NCBI GenBank assembly: GCA_026398135.1
Contig: JAPLTN010000017.1
Span: 1-64,000, forward strand
DNA from: Verrucomicrobiota bacterium
GTDB taxonomy: Bacteria; Verrucomicrobiota; Verrucomicrobiia; Opitutales; Opitutaceae
Direction of reading: 5' to 3'
DNA: 64,000 nucleotides
Below, piece by piece: positions 8,389-17,139 of the stretch. A model generated the notes under the pieces. That model did no database searches. It was given only the letters and a program-made list of their open reading frames with translations, and was not told where the DNA came from. Position 1 is the first letter of the stretch; every line of letters starts with the position of its first letter. Both the position numbers and the translations under genes were made by a program.

Positions 8389-10980
8389 ATGTCCGAAGCT
8401 GAACTGAAGCCGCCGCCCTTGGCTCCGCTTTCCCTGGCGGAGGCGGCGGATGATGACGCGTTGTTGACCCGATTTCTGGAGGCGATGTCGGCCAAGGGCC
8501 TCGAGCTTTACCCCGAGCAGGAGGAGGCGATTCTTGAGCTGCTGGCCGGGCGTCACGTGATCCTCAACACGCCGACCGGGTCGGGAAAATCACTGGTCGC
8601 CGCCGCCGCGCATTTTTTCGCGCTCTCGCGGGGCAAGCGCTCGGTTTACACCTGTCCGATCAAGGCGCTGGTGAACGAGAAGTTTCTCTCCCTTTGCCGG
8701 GATTTTGGCCCGGAGCGGGTGGGCATGATGACGGGCGACGCCACGGTGAACGCCGACGCGCCCATCCTGTGTTGCACGGCCGAGATTCTGGCCAACCAGG
8801 CGCTGGCGCGCGGCGACGAGGCGCGGCTGGCGGTGGTGATCATGGACGAGTTTCACTACTATTCGGACGCGGAGCGCGGCGTGGCCTGGCAGGTGCCGCT
8901 GCTGGCGCTGGCGCGGAGCCGGTTCCTGCTCATGTCGGCCACGCTGGGCGATACGAGAGGCATCGAACGCGAGCTGGAGCGCCGCACCGGCGTGCCCGTC
9001 GCGGTGGTGCGCAGCGACCGGCGGCCGGTGCCACTGCACTACGAGTATTCCGAGACGCCGCTGGCGGAGCGGGTGGAGCAACTTTTGGCCGAGAAACAGG
9101 TGCCGGCCTATCTGGTGCATTTTACCCAGCGCGCCGCCGCCGAGACGGCCCAGAACCTGATGAGCCTGGCGGTCTGCACCAAGGAGGAGAAGGCGGCGCT
9201 GGCCGAGGCGTTGGTGCGGGCGCGGTTTACCAGTCCCTACGGCAAGGAGCTCAAACGCTGGCTGCGCCACGGCATCGGCGTTCACCACGCGGGCCTGTTG
9301 CCGCGCTACCGCATCTTGGTGGAACAGCTCGCGCAACGCGGTCTGCTCAAGCTGATCTGCGGCACGGATACGCTGGGCGTGGGCATCAATGTGCCGCTGC
9401 GCACGGTGGTGTTTACCCAGCTCTGGAAATACGGCGGCACCAAGGCGGCGACGCTGACGGTGCGGGATTTTCGGCAGATCGCCGGGCGCGCCGGGCGCAA
9501 GGGCTACGACGACGTGGGGCACGTGGTGGTGCAGGCGCCGGAGTGGCAGATCGCCAACCTGCGGGCGGAGCAAAAGGCGGCCGCCGACCCCTCGAAGAAG
9601 AAAAAGCAGGCGAAGCAATCCGCGCCCGAGGGTTCGATTGGCTGGGATCGCAAGACGCTGGAGCGCCTGCAAACCGCCGCGCCCGAGCCGCTGGTTTCGC
9701 GTTTCGTGGTTTCGCACGGCATGTTGTTGCAAGTGCTGGCGCGCGAGGCCGACGGCTGCGTGGAGATGCGTCGTCTGATCGCCGACAGCCACGAAACCGA
9801 GGTGAAGAAAAAGGGGCATCGCCGCCGCGCCTGGCAGCTTTTTCGCGCGCTGCTGGAGCGGGGCATCGTATCGATTATCCCGCGTCAGCCAAACGGACGG
9901 CGTTTGCAGGTGAACATCGCGCTGCAGGACGACTTTTCCCTGCACCAGGCCTTGTCGCTCTACCTGATCGATACCTTGCAAAAACTGGACCGCGAGTCGC
10001 CCGAGTATGCGCTGGATGTGCTGACCTTGTGCGAGTCGATAGTCGAGGATCCCGAAACCATCCTGCGGGCTCAGGTGAACCGGGCCAAGACCGACGAACT
10101 CAACCGGCTGAAGGCCGAGGGTGTGCCTTACGAGGAGCGCATGGAAAAACTGGAGGCGGTCGAGCACCCCAAGCCGCTGCGGGAGTTTCTTTACGAGACC
10201 TTCAACGCCTTCGCCGCCGCGCATCCCTGGGTGGGCAACGAAAACGTGCGGCCCAAAAGCATCGCGCGTGAGATGCACGAGGAGTTTTTGAGTTTCGCCG
10301 ACTACATCCGGGGCTACGGGCTGGAGCGGGCGGAGGGCCTGCTGCTGCGCCACCTCATGCAGGTATTTAAGGTGTTGTCCCAGACCGTGCCGCAGTCGGC
10401 CAAGACCGAGGCGGTGCTGGAACTGGAAACGCATTTGGAGGAGCTGGTGCGCGGCATCGATTCGAGCCTGATGGAGGAGTGGGCGCAGCTGAGTTCGACG
10501 GGCGTCGCGGCCGCAGCGGTGGGCGGTCAGGCGGTCGAGCCGGACAAGAAATTCGGCACCGGGCCGCGCGAGTTGACGCGGGATCCGGCGGCCTTGGCGC
10601 GGGCGGTGCGGGTGGCGATCCACCTCGTGTTGCAGGATGCGGCGACGCGCGACTGGGAAGCGGCGGCGGCGCGCCTGCTGGGCGAAGAGGCGACGGATGA
10701 GGCGCTGGTGGCGGAGGCGCGGCGCTTGGAGAAGCAATTTGGGGCGCACGCGGAGGCGCGGGGGCGTTTCCGGCTGGATCCGGCGGGGCGGGCGGTGGCG
10801 AACACCCATTTCGACGAAGCCGAGCCGGGCGCGGCGGAGTGGCGCATCGCGCAGGTGCTGGTCGATCCCGAGGAAGCGAACGATTGGGAAGCGCGCTTCG
10901 TGCTCGATCTGGGCGCGACCCGGGCCAGCGGACGGGTGGCGCTGCGGCTGGAGGCGGTGGCGGAGGTGGGGGCGGGTTGA
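8389..10980 (+). CDS. Ski2-like DEAD/DEAH-box RNA helicase
   Basis: 863 residues from ATG 8389; a TTG at 8371 overlapping the deoC stop would add six. Superfamily II motifs are complete: [10 protein letters not shown] (Walker A), [11 protein letters not shown] (Ia), VIMDEFHYY (II), LLMSATLG (III), [14 protein letters not shown] and [15 protein letters not shown] (VI). The long C-terminal half, with [25 protein letters not shown], matches the DUF3516-type tail of a bacterial Ski2-like helicase group. These are presumed to unwind structured RNA; the specific target is unknown. A basic KKKKQAKQ insert sits after motif VI. Confidence 0.88.
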   Translation: MSEAELKPPPLAPLSLAEAADDDALLTRFLEAMSAKGLELYPEQEEAILELLAGRHVILNTPTGSGKSLVAAAAHFFALSRGKRSVYTCPIKALVNEKFLSLCRDFGPERVGMMTGDATVNADAPILCCTAEILANQALARGDEARLAVVIMDEFHYYSDAERGVAWQVPLLALARSRFLLMSATLGDTRGIERELERRTGVPVAVVRSDRRPVPLHYEYSETPLAERVEQLLAEKQVPAYLVHFTQRAAAETAQNLMSLAVCTKEEKAALAEALVRARFTSPYGKELKRWLRHGIGVHHAGLLPRYRILVEQLAQRGLLKLICGTDTLGVGINVPLRTVVFTQLWKYGGTKAATLTVRDFRQIAGRAGRKGYDDVGHVVVQAPEWQIANLRAEQKAAADPSKKKKQAKQSAPEGSIGWDRKTLERLQTAAPEPLVSRFVVSHGMLLQVLAREADGCVEMRRLIADSHETEVKKKGHRRRAWQLFRALLERGIVSIIPRQPNGRRLQVNIALQDDFSLHQALSLYLIDTLQKLDRESPEYALDVLTLCESIVEDPETILRAQVNRAKTDELNRLKAEGVPYEERMEKLEAVEHPKPLREFLYETFNAFAAAHPWVGNENVRPKSIAREMHEEFLSFADYIRGYGLERAEGLLLRHLMQVFKVLSQTVPQSAKTEAVLELETHLEELVRGIDSSLMEEWAQLSSTGVAAAAVGGQAVEPDKKFGTGPRELTRDPAALARAVRVAIHLVLQDAATRDWEAAAARLLGEEATDEALVAEARRLEKQFGAHAEARGRFRLDPAGRAVANTHFDEAEPGAAEWRIAQVLVDPEEANDWEARFVLDLGATRASGRVALRLEAVAEVGAG

Positions 10981-10986
10981 CGGGAG

Positions 10987-11517
10987 CTATTTACGGCCTT
11001 TAGCGGCAGCGGTCGGGTCGTATCTGTTCAAAGTCTCCGGCGAGATGATTTTCACGGGCGTGAGATCTTTCTCGGTCATGATTTTTGCCAACGGCTGGGC
11101 TGGAATGTCCAGTAAGTGATGGTCCCACGTGATTAGATAAGCGGCGTTCCAAAGGCCGGCCTCCGCTAAAACCAAAGCGTCATGCCGTTCATGCTCCGGC
11201 AGATAGCCTCTCTTGACTATGGTTTCGTAAAACGCCTCGCAGATTCCGTGGCCTACAGGCATTAAACCAACCGGCTCTATCGCCCACTTCCGGAGTTCCC
11301 GCAGCGCGGTTTCCGCCCATTTCGCCTTCGTTGTGCCCGACCAAATTTCCAAACCATAAGCCAACTCCTCAATCACTGTGGGGGTAACGATCAAGTGGAT
11401 GCCAAGATACGCCTTGGCTCGGATGAGTGCGTTGTGCGTCGAAGCGCAATCCGCCCCCAGCTCCATCAATACGTTCGTATCAACGGCGGCCAGCGTTGGC
11501 GGGGGTATTGCGGCCAT
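10987..11517 (-). CDS. PIN-domain protein, probable VapC-type toxin
   Basis: 176 residues. AAVDTNVLMELGAD provides the first PIN Asp, TVIEELAYGLE the Glu, and ERHDALVLAEAGLWNAAYLITWDHHLLD the two C-terminal acidic sites, so the metal centre looks complete. The protein is longer than a minimal VapC (~130 residues) through the TTKAKWAETALRELRKWAIEPVG insertion. The start overlaps the upstream small gene by 38 bp, consistent with an antitoxin-toxin operon. Probable RNase; target unknown. The stop lies 4 bp beyond that of the convergent helicase gene. Confidence 0.75.
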   Translation of the reverse strand: MAAIPPPTLAAVDTNVLMELGADCASTHNALIRAKAYLGIHLIVTPTVIEELAYGLEIWSGTTKAKWAETALRELRKWAIEPVGLMPVGHGICEAFYETIVKRGYLPEHERHDALVLAEAGLWNAAYLITWDHHLLDIPAQPLAKIMTEKDLTPVKIISPETLNRYDPTAAAKGRK

Positions 11518-11668
11518 GTCCGTAGATTAAATCCAGGCCTCTTTGGAGCAACTCGCTGCGTTTATCATCGTTGAGACCGTTGCTCTTGGCGCGCAACTGA
11601 TTGGAGGCCAGGAGTACCTTGGGTTCAGGCCGTAGCTCGGTGGAGCTGGTGGTTTTACGAGTAGTCAT
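11480..11668 (-). CDS. Small putative antitoxin upstream of PIN gene
   Basis: 62 residues (MTTRKTTSSTELRPEPKVLL...), highly charged, with a DDKRSELLQRGLDLIYGHGR helix that could clasp a toxin. It overlaps the PIN gene out of frame. No named domain is recognised; the assignment comes from the overlap and size. Confidence 0.5.
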   Translation of the reverse strand: MTTRKTTSSTELRPEPKVLLASNQLRAKSNGLNDDKRSELLQRGLDLIYGHGRNTPANAGRR

Positions 11669-11746
11669 GACAAACTGGGGGGTGGTTTAACATCGGCACT
11701 AAAGCCGATTACTCAACAGGATTTTCCAGAGACCTCGGACGTGGAT

Positions 11747-11920
11747 TCATGCATAGCGTTTAGCAGATTCTCGGCCAAAATCAGGGTCGATGGGCATCGG
11801 CATTTCTACCGGGTGGTATGGGCCGAGCAAGGCGGTGCTTCCGAAAACGTCAAACCCGCGTCTGTAAAGAATGTATGACAGTTTGAACTTGGGCAGGAAG
11901 TGACTCGCGGAATTTACCAT
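11747..11920 (-). CDS. Possible 57-residue hypothetical protein
   Basis: An ATG at 11920 opens a 57-codon frame (MVNSASHFLPKFKLSYILYR... ending RESAKRYA) inside the 380-bp gap between the antitoxin and the glycosyltransferase genes. The composition (FDVFGSTALLGPYHPVEMP) looks protein-like and the local GC content is lower than in neighbours, suggesting a remnant or an acquired small gene. No family is recognised. The rest of the gap (11669-11746 and 11921-12049) shows nothing I can name. Confidence 0.35.
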   Translation of the reverse strand: MVNSASHFLPKFKLSYILYRRGFDVFGSTALLGPYHPVEMPMPIDPDFGRESAKRYA

Positions 11921-12049
11921 GAGATTACCGCACCGTGGTCGGCGGGGTGGCGGAGCGCGGCAAGCCCGGCTTTGGCGGGTAGTTTTGTTGATACCCGTTG
12001 GCCAAAGGCGTTGCCTCGCGGGGGAGAGATGGCGTGATCTTAGGCGCGC

Positions 12050-13834
12050 ATGAATTTAACCGAAAACGCAGCGGCGGCACCGACGCCGCGGGTGGGCAGC
12101 GATGGCGTCCGCTTTTGGTGCCTGATGGGCGTTATCCTCGTGGTTAAGCTGGTGCTGGAGGGGGTGTTTTTCGTCGGGGTGGTCAACCAATACGGAGAGG
12201 AGTGCCAGTTTGTTACGCTGGCTTTTTCCGGCCAGACTCCGGGTGAAAGTTATTGGAATGCGATGACGCGTTACCGTGATGTCCAGGATTGGGCGCAGTG
12301 GAAGGGCGACCCGGGCGACATGTATCCGTTTCGGGTGTCCGCGTTGTATCCCAACATCTGGTTTCTACGGTTGCTGGGCGGGTCGGAATGGGCGATTTCG
12401 ACGTGGTCCATGCTGACGGGAGTCGGGTCGGTGGTGGTGGTGGGTCTGCTTGGTCGGAAATTAGGCGGTAACGCCATGGGGCTGGGCGCGGCGGGGGTGT
12501 TGGCGGCGATTCCCGGGCACGTGCTTTATTCGGCGCGGGTAGCCACGGACATGCCGCAGCTGTTCTACATGGCGGCGGGGATCTGGCTCTTGGTTTGCGC
12601 GCTGGCGGCCGGCACAGTGAGGCGTCAGCTGGTTTTTGCGGTGACGGCGGGGGTGGGGTTCGGGCTGCTTTATCTGGCCAAGCTGCCGCCGGCGTTTTTG
12701 GCCTTGGCTTGGGCCGGGTTGATTCCCTTCGGGCTGGCGGCGTTTAAGGATACGGAAACGCTGGTGGCGGGATCGGGAAAATGGCGGCAGGCGGCGGGGA
12801 TTTCCGGCGCGGTGCTGGCGGGGTTTCTGGGGGTGTTTCTGATCGAAAACATCGCCTACCATCAGCTTTCCGGGCAGTGGTTGCTGCATTGGCGGATCAT
12901 GGGGGCGAATGCGGTGAACATGGCGGATTGGCGGGGCAGGGAGGCGGCGGATTTCGGCTTTATCCGGCTGTGGCTTCCTGGGGGCGGCAAGTATGAGTTG
13001 TTCGCCCATAGCTACATGTTTGCCCGCAGTTTTTTTCCGGTGGAGTGGTTCACGGATGTCTATCAAGCGCCCATTCACGGGTGGAGCGCGGCGTTGGCGG
13101 TGCCAGCGTTGCTGGTGCTGCCGTTTTTGCGGCATGGCCGTCATCGCCTGCAACTTTGGGTGATCGGGGGATTCGTGCTTTATTTCATCTATCAGGAATT
13201 TCTTTGGCTTTATCCGACCTGGGAGGACGGGCACTTGAACCTGACTTTTGTGCATAAGGTGCACCGGTTTATTTTTCCGTGTTACATCGGTATCGCGCTG
13301 GTGGCGGGCGCGGGTTTGGCGGCCTTGGGTCGGTGGGTGAAGCGGCTTGGCGGTGGCTGGTTGGGCGGGGCGGTCCCGGCCGTGATTCTGGTGGCTTATG
13401 TGGTGGCGAACCTGGCGCCCACGGCGTTTTTCCATGAGCGGCTGCGCCGTTCGCTGGCGGATACCCGGTTGATCTGCGAACTGGTGCGGCGGCATGCGGA
13501 TCCCGGCACCTGGGTTTACGGAGCGGCGGGCATGGAGCCGTTTTTTCGGCTCTTGCAGTATCCCGATCATTACCAATGGGGCTATGCGGTGGATCGGACT
13601 CCGGATACCATCGGCCCGGGCTTGGCGGTGGTGGGCGGATCCCACGGGATCGGGCTTTCTCCGGAGATCATTTTCGAGCGTTATCCGGTGTGGCTGCAGG
13701 CTTATTTTCAGGGCACCGCCGAGCCGCCGGCCGGCTGGCGTTTGCTGGAAACGATTCCAGGCACCGAGGCGTCGTATATGCCTCCGATCCGGCTGTTGCG
13801 ATTGCCGGTAACGAGCCCGGTAAAAACAGACTGA
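12050..13834 (+). CDS. Polytopic membrane glycosyltransferase-like protein (GT39/ArnT type)
   Basis: 594 residues with roughly ten to twelve hydrophobic segments. The first spans residues ~20-45 (WCLMGVILVVKLVLEGVFFVG). A periplasmic loop after it carries the acidic NQYGEECQF motif, as in GT-C enzymes where an early acidic loop binds the metal or lipid sugar. Later segments include LLGRKLGGNAMGLGAAGVLA and FIFPCYIGIALVAGAGLAAL. GT-C proteins transfer sugars from polyprenyl carriers at the inner membrane. The acceptor cannot be deduced. It overlaps no gene, but the methyltransferase starts 1 bp after its stop, so the two form an operon. Confidence 0.65.
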   Translation: MNLTENAAAAPTPRVGSDGVRFWCLMGVILVVKLVLEGVFFVGVVNQYGEECQFVTLAFSGQTPGESYWNAMTRYRDVQDWAQWKGDPGDMYPFRVSALYPNIWFLRLLGGSEWAISTWSMLTGVGSVVVVGLLGRKLGGNAMGLGAAGVLAAIPGHVLYSARVATDMPQLFYMAAGIWLLVCALAAGTVRRQLVFAVTAGVGFGLLYLAKLPPAFLALAWAGLIPFGLAAFKDTETLVAGSGKWRQAAGISGAVLAGFLGVFLIENIAYHQLSGQWLLHWRIMGANAVNMADWRGREAADFGFIRLWLPGGGKYELFAHSYMFARSFFPVEWFTDVYQAPIHGWSAALAVPALLVLPFLRHGRHRLQLWVIGGFVLYFIYQEFLWLYPTWEDGHLNLTFVHKVHRFIFPCYIGIALVAGAGLAALGRWVKRLGGGWLGGAVPAVILVAYVVANLAPTAFFHERLRRSLADTRLICELVRRHADPGTWVYGAAGMEPFFRLLQYPDHYQWGYAVDRTPDTIGPGLAVVGGSHGIGLSPEIIFERYPVWLQAYFQGTAEPPAGWRLLETIPGTEASYMPPIRLLRLPVTSPVKTD

Positions 13835-13835
13835 T

Positions 13836-14561
13836 ATGAGCAACTCCAATCCGAGCCGAACGCCGTCCAAGCAAAGAACGGCTAACGAGGATCGTAACGC
13901 CGACTTCTTCGATGGGTGGGGTGAGTATCATGACATGGTCGGCAGCCTGGACACGTATGCCAATAGCGCCCGGGCCTTGGATTCGGAGTTGGCGGGACGG
14001 GTGGTGGATGTGGGCAGCGGAGGGGTGGTTAACTACGACTGCGCGGCCATATCGGAGTTGGTTTTGGTGGATTTGAGCGATGTGAAGCAGGCGGGGGCGT
14101 CATGGCCGGCCTGTGCCAGACCGGTGCTGGGCTCGGCGGTGGAGTTACCTTTGGAAACAGGCGGCTACGATTGTGTGCTCATGCAGATGGTGGTGCACCA
14201 TCTGGCGGAGCGGGATTTTGCCACGACGCGGGAGCGGGTGGCGCAGGCTTTTCGCGAGGCGCAGCGGGTGCTGCGGCCGGGCGGGCGGCTGGTGATTTTG
14301 GAGTCGGTGATGCCGGGGGTTTTGGAGTGGGCGGAGCGGTGGGCGTTTCCGCTGACCCGGCGGATTCTGGCGGGGATGGGGCATCCGCTGGTGTTTCAAT
14401 GGCGGGCCGGAACGCTCGCGAAAATGGCCGGGCAGGCTGGGTTTTCGGAGGTGTCGATCACGCCGGTGCCGCGCGGCCGCTGGATGATTTTTTTGGGACG
14501 CAGGATGCCGACGATGCTGGTGCCGGTGCGTTTCGCTAAAATCGTGGCGACGAAAGCGTAG
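13836..14561 (+). CDS. Class I SAM-dependent methyltransferase
   Basis: 241 residues. The Rossmann motif I is VVDVGSGGVVNYDCA, with an acidic residue ending strand 2 (LVLVDLSD), motif II-like YDCVLMQMVVHHLAE, and motif III LRPGGRLVILESV. A C-terminal hydrophobic segment (RMPTMLVPVRFAKIVATKA) may contact the membrane or a lipid-like substrate. The start is 1 bp beyond the stop of the glycosyltransferase gene, implying coupled translation; it may modify the same glycan or polyprenyl-linked product (inference). Substrate unknown. Confidence 0.8.
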   Translation: MSNSNPSRTPSKQRTANEDRNADFFDGWGEYHDMVGSLDTYANSARALDSELAGRVVDVGSGGVVNYDCAAISELVLVDLSDVKQAGASWPACARPVLGSAVELPLETGGYDCVLMQMVVHHLAERDFATTRERVAQAFREAQRVLRPGGRLVILESVMPGVLEWAERWAFPLTRRILAGMGHPLVFQWRAGTLAKMAGQAGFSEVSITPVPRGRWMIFLGRRMPTMLVPVRFAKIVATKA

Positions 14562-14565
14562 AAAC

Positions 14566-15666
14566 TCAGTCGATGGCGAGTTGGCCGCAGCCGGCGGCGA
14601 TGTCGATGCCGCGGCGCTGGCGCACGGTGCAGGGGATGCCGTAGGTCGCGAGCACGTCCTGGAAGGCGCGCGCGCCGGCCGGGCGGGTGGGTTCGCCGGC
14701 GTAGCCGAGGGTGGGGTTGAGCGGGATCAGGTTCACCTGCGCCGGGATGCCTTTGAGCAGCTCGCCAACGGCGCGGGCGTGGGCGTGGCCGTCGTTCTGG
14801 CCGTCGATCAGGGTCCACTCGAAGAAGATGCGTTTGCCGAGGGTCGCGGTGTATTCGCGGCAGGCGTCCATGAGCTCGTCGAGTCTCCATTTTCGCGCGG
14901 CGGGCACGAGGGCGGCGCGTTCTTCCTGGGTGGCACCGTGGAGGGAGACGGCGAGGTGGACGGGGCGTTTTTCGGCGGCGAGGCGGCGGATGCCGGGCAC
15001 GACGCCGACGGTGGAGACGGAGATTTTTTGCGCGCCGAGGGCGAGGCCGGCGGGGTCGCGCAGGATGTCGATGGCCTGCATGACGGCGTCGTAGTTGTGC
15101 AGGGGCTCGCCCATGCCCATGAAGACGACGTTGCGCAGGCGTTCGTGGCGGTGGTGGGGCGAGGGGTGGGCGGGCTCGGCGGCGGTGGGGGCTTCGGGCG
15201 CGGTGGCGCGGAGAACGGCGTCCACGTGCAGGGCCTGGGCGACGATCTCAGCGGCGGTGAGGTGGCGGGTATAGCCCATCTGGCCGGTGGCGCAGAAGAC
15301 ACAGCCCATGGCGCAGCCGACCTGGGAGCTGACGCAGGCGGTGACACGGCCGCTGTAACGCATGAGCACGGTCTCGATGCGGTGGGCGTCGCGCAGGCCG
15401 AGCAGGTATTTGCGGGTGAAGCCGTCGGAGGAGTGGGTTTCTTTGGCGATGGAGGGGAAATCAAAATCGCACTCGGCGAAGACGCGGTCGAGGTAGCGGG
15501 CGGGCAGGCGGTCGTGGGGCGTGAATTCGGAGGGCGAGCGGCGGCCTTGGAGGTAAAGTTCGTTCCAGAGCGTGGCGGAGTGAACGGGCGAGAAACCCCA
15601 CGCGACCGCGCGCGCGGCGAGTTCGACGCGGGTGAGTCCGAGGAGGTGAGGGCGGGCGGCGGGCAT
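14566..15666 (-). CDS. rlmN: 23S rRNA (adenine-C2)-methyltransferase RlmN
   Basis: 366 residues, normal length. The radical-SAM CxxxCxxC cluster is at Cys118, Cys122 and Cys125 within VGCAMGCVFCATGQMG. GMGEPLHNYD is the GGEP-type SAM-binding motif, and the terminal RRGIDIAAGCGQL contains Cys360, which accepts the methyl group in the ping-pong reaction. RlmN methylates C2 of A2503 in 23S rRNA and A37 of some tRNAs. Residues ~154-172 (APEAPTAAEPAHPSPHHRHE) form a family-variable insertion. It is convergent with the methyltransferase, with 4 bp between the stops. Confidence 0.95.
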   Translation of the reverse strand: MPAARPHLLGLTRVELAARAVAWGFSPVHSATLWNELYLQGRRSPSEFTPHDRLPARYLDRVFAECDFDFPSIAKETHSSDGFTRKYLLGLRDAHRIETVLMRYSGRVTACVSSQVGCAMGCVFCATGQMGYTRHLTAAEIVAQALHVDAVLRATAPEAPTAAEPAHPSPHHRHERLRNVVFMGMGEPLHNYDAVMQAIDILRDPAGLALGAQKISVSTVGVVPGIRRLAAEKRPVHLAVSLHGATQEERAALVPAARKWRLDELMDACREYTATLGKRIFFEWTLIDGQNDGHAHARAVGELLKGIPAQVNLIPLNPTLGYAGEPTRPAGARAFQDVLATYGIPCTVRQRRGIDIAAGCGQLAID

Positions 15667-15712
15667 GCGAGTCAGGGCAAAGAACGCGGACGGGCGGGAA
15701 TGACGAGTTTGT

Positions 15713-16942
15713 TTACGGGATGAGGGCGCGGATGCGTTTGCCGTCGGTGAGGGTATCGGGCGGGTAAACGACGACGCGGTCGCCTTCGGCCAGGCCGGAG
15801 ACGATTTCGGTGAGCAGACCGTCGCTCAGGCCGGGGGTCACCTCGCGCAGGCGGGCGCGGGAGCCGTCGGCGACGTAGGTGTGCCAGCGGCCGTTGAGCT
15901 GGAACAAGGCACCGGCGGGGGCGCGGAGCACGTTGGCCAGTTCGGCGGTGATGACGCGCGCCTCGACCCGGTAGGCGTCGCCGAGGGAGGGGCGCGCGGC
16001 GGCGGGGCTGGTGAGGTCGGCGATGACGTTGACGCGCTGCTCTTCGACGCCGAGGGCGGAGATTTTGGTGAAGGCGGCGGGCTCGACCAGGCGCACGCGG
16101 GCGGCGAGCGGGGCGGAGCCGCCCCAGCGTTCAAGCACGACAGGCGCGCCGGGGCGGATGGCGACGGCGTCGCGCGAGAGCACCTCGACCACAACTTCGA
16201 GGTCGGTGGGGTCGCCGATTTCGAGCAGCGGGGTGCCGGCGGCGATGGGGCGGGAGCTCTCTTCGTAAACGCGCAGGACGAACCCGGAGACGGGCGCGGT
16301 GAGGGCGAGGCTTTGCGGGGTGGCGGCGGGGTCGAGGCCGCGCGCGAGGGTGGCGCGGGCTTGCGTGACTTCGTGGCGGGCGACGGCGAGGGCGAAGGTG
16401 GCGGCGCGTTCGTCCTGCGCGGCGGTGAGGGCGCGGGTGGCGGCGAGTTCGTTTTCCTGATTGGAGAGCACGCCTTGGGCGGCGAGGGCGGCGGCGCGGT
16501 CGCGGTCGGCGTTGGCCTGCCGCAGCGAGGCCTGGACGGAGGCGAGGCGGGCTTCGGCTTGGGATTGGGTGGAGAGAGCGGAGGCGAGGCGGGCCTCGGC
16601 TTGGGCGAGGGCGCGGGCGTCGAGCAGGTCGGGCGCGCCTGTGGCCAGGGTGGCGAGAACGGTCTGGCCGGCCACGACGGGGGCGCCGGCCTTGAACGGG
16701 ATGCGTTGCAAAGTGCCGGAAACGGGGGCGGCGATGGTGTAGCGCTGGGTGACGCGGGTGCGGCCCTCGTCCTCGACGCTGGTGACGAGCAGGCCGCGCG
16801 AGACGGCGGCGAGCTCGACCGGCAGGGCGCGCGGCCAGAGGCCGGCGGTGATGAGCGCGAGCAGCAAGGCGACGCCGGCGTAGGGCAGCCACGGGCGGCG
16901 GGTGCGCGGAGCGGGAGCGAGGGTGTCGAGCGGGTGGGACAT
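15713..16942 (-). CDS. Efflux periplasmic adaptor subunit (HlyD/RND type)
   Basis: 409 residues. One N-terminal membrane anchor (WLPYAGVALLLALITAGLWP) is followed by a lipoyl half-motif (YTIAAPVSGTLQRIPFKAGAPVVAGQ), an Ala-rich coiled hairpin (~115-215), the second lipoyl half (LALTAPVSGFVLRVYEES), beta-barrel and membrane-proximal domains. It would bridge the inner-membrane ABC permease and an outer-membrane channel. It lies last in the adaptor-permease-ATPase set, all on the minus strand. A GTAACC-N5-GGTTAC operator-like palindrome sits about 64 bp upstream. No TolC adjoins; the closest is at 43-44.7 kb. Confidence 0.88.
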   Translation of the reverse strand: MSHPLDTLAPAPRTRRPWLPYAGVALLLALITAGLWPRALPVELAAVSRGLLVTSVEDEGRTRVTQRYTIAAPVSGTLQRIPFKAGAPVVAGQTVLATLATGAPDLLDARALAQAEARLASALSTQSQAEARLASVQASLRQANADRDRAAALAAQGVLSNQENELAATRALTAAQDERAATFALAVARHEVTQARATLARGLDPAATPQSLALTAPVSGFVLRVYEESSRPIAAGTPLLEIGDPTDLEVVVEVLSRDAVAIRPGAPVVLERWGGSAPLAARVRLVEPAAFTKISALGVEEQRVNVIADLTSPAAARPSLGDAYRVEARVITAELANVLRAPAGALFQLNGRWHTYVADGSRARLREVTPGLSDGLLTEIVSGLAEGDRVVVYPPDTLTDGKRIRALIP

Positions 16943-17005
16943 GGTGGGTGTTGCGCGATGCGGTCTAAGTTGGGCGGATTTTTGAATTCGGAAACCCCGG
17001 GCGCA

Positions 17006-17026
17006 AAGTAACCCAATAGGTTACTT
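17006..17026. promoter_or_regulatory. Operator-like palindrome upstream of the adaptor gene
   Basis: AAGTAACC-CAATA-GGTTACTT is a perfect inverted repeat with 8-bp arms and a 5-bp spacer. It lies 64 bp before the adaptor start codon, and its core recurs in the palindrome before the permease. Size and symmetry fit a TetR-family repressor site; no such regulator is encoded in the window. Confidence 0.65.
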
Positions 17027-17139
17027 GAGGCTTGGGGGTGGAGGCGCGGAGGTGGTTGGTGGGCGGGGCGGCGGGGGAGGGGTAGAGGTGAAGGTGGGAA
17101 GGGAGGACGTGCATCGGGGGGTCGCGGGATGTGCGGGGA

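Noticed and set aside
8590-10809. Very long open frame antisense to the helicase gene
   Set aside because: High-GC DNA opens antisense frames; the translation is Arg/His/Gln-rich low-complexity with no motifs, while the plus strand carries complete helicase motifs.
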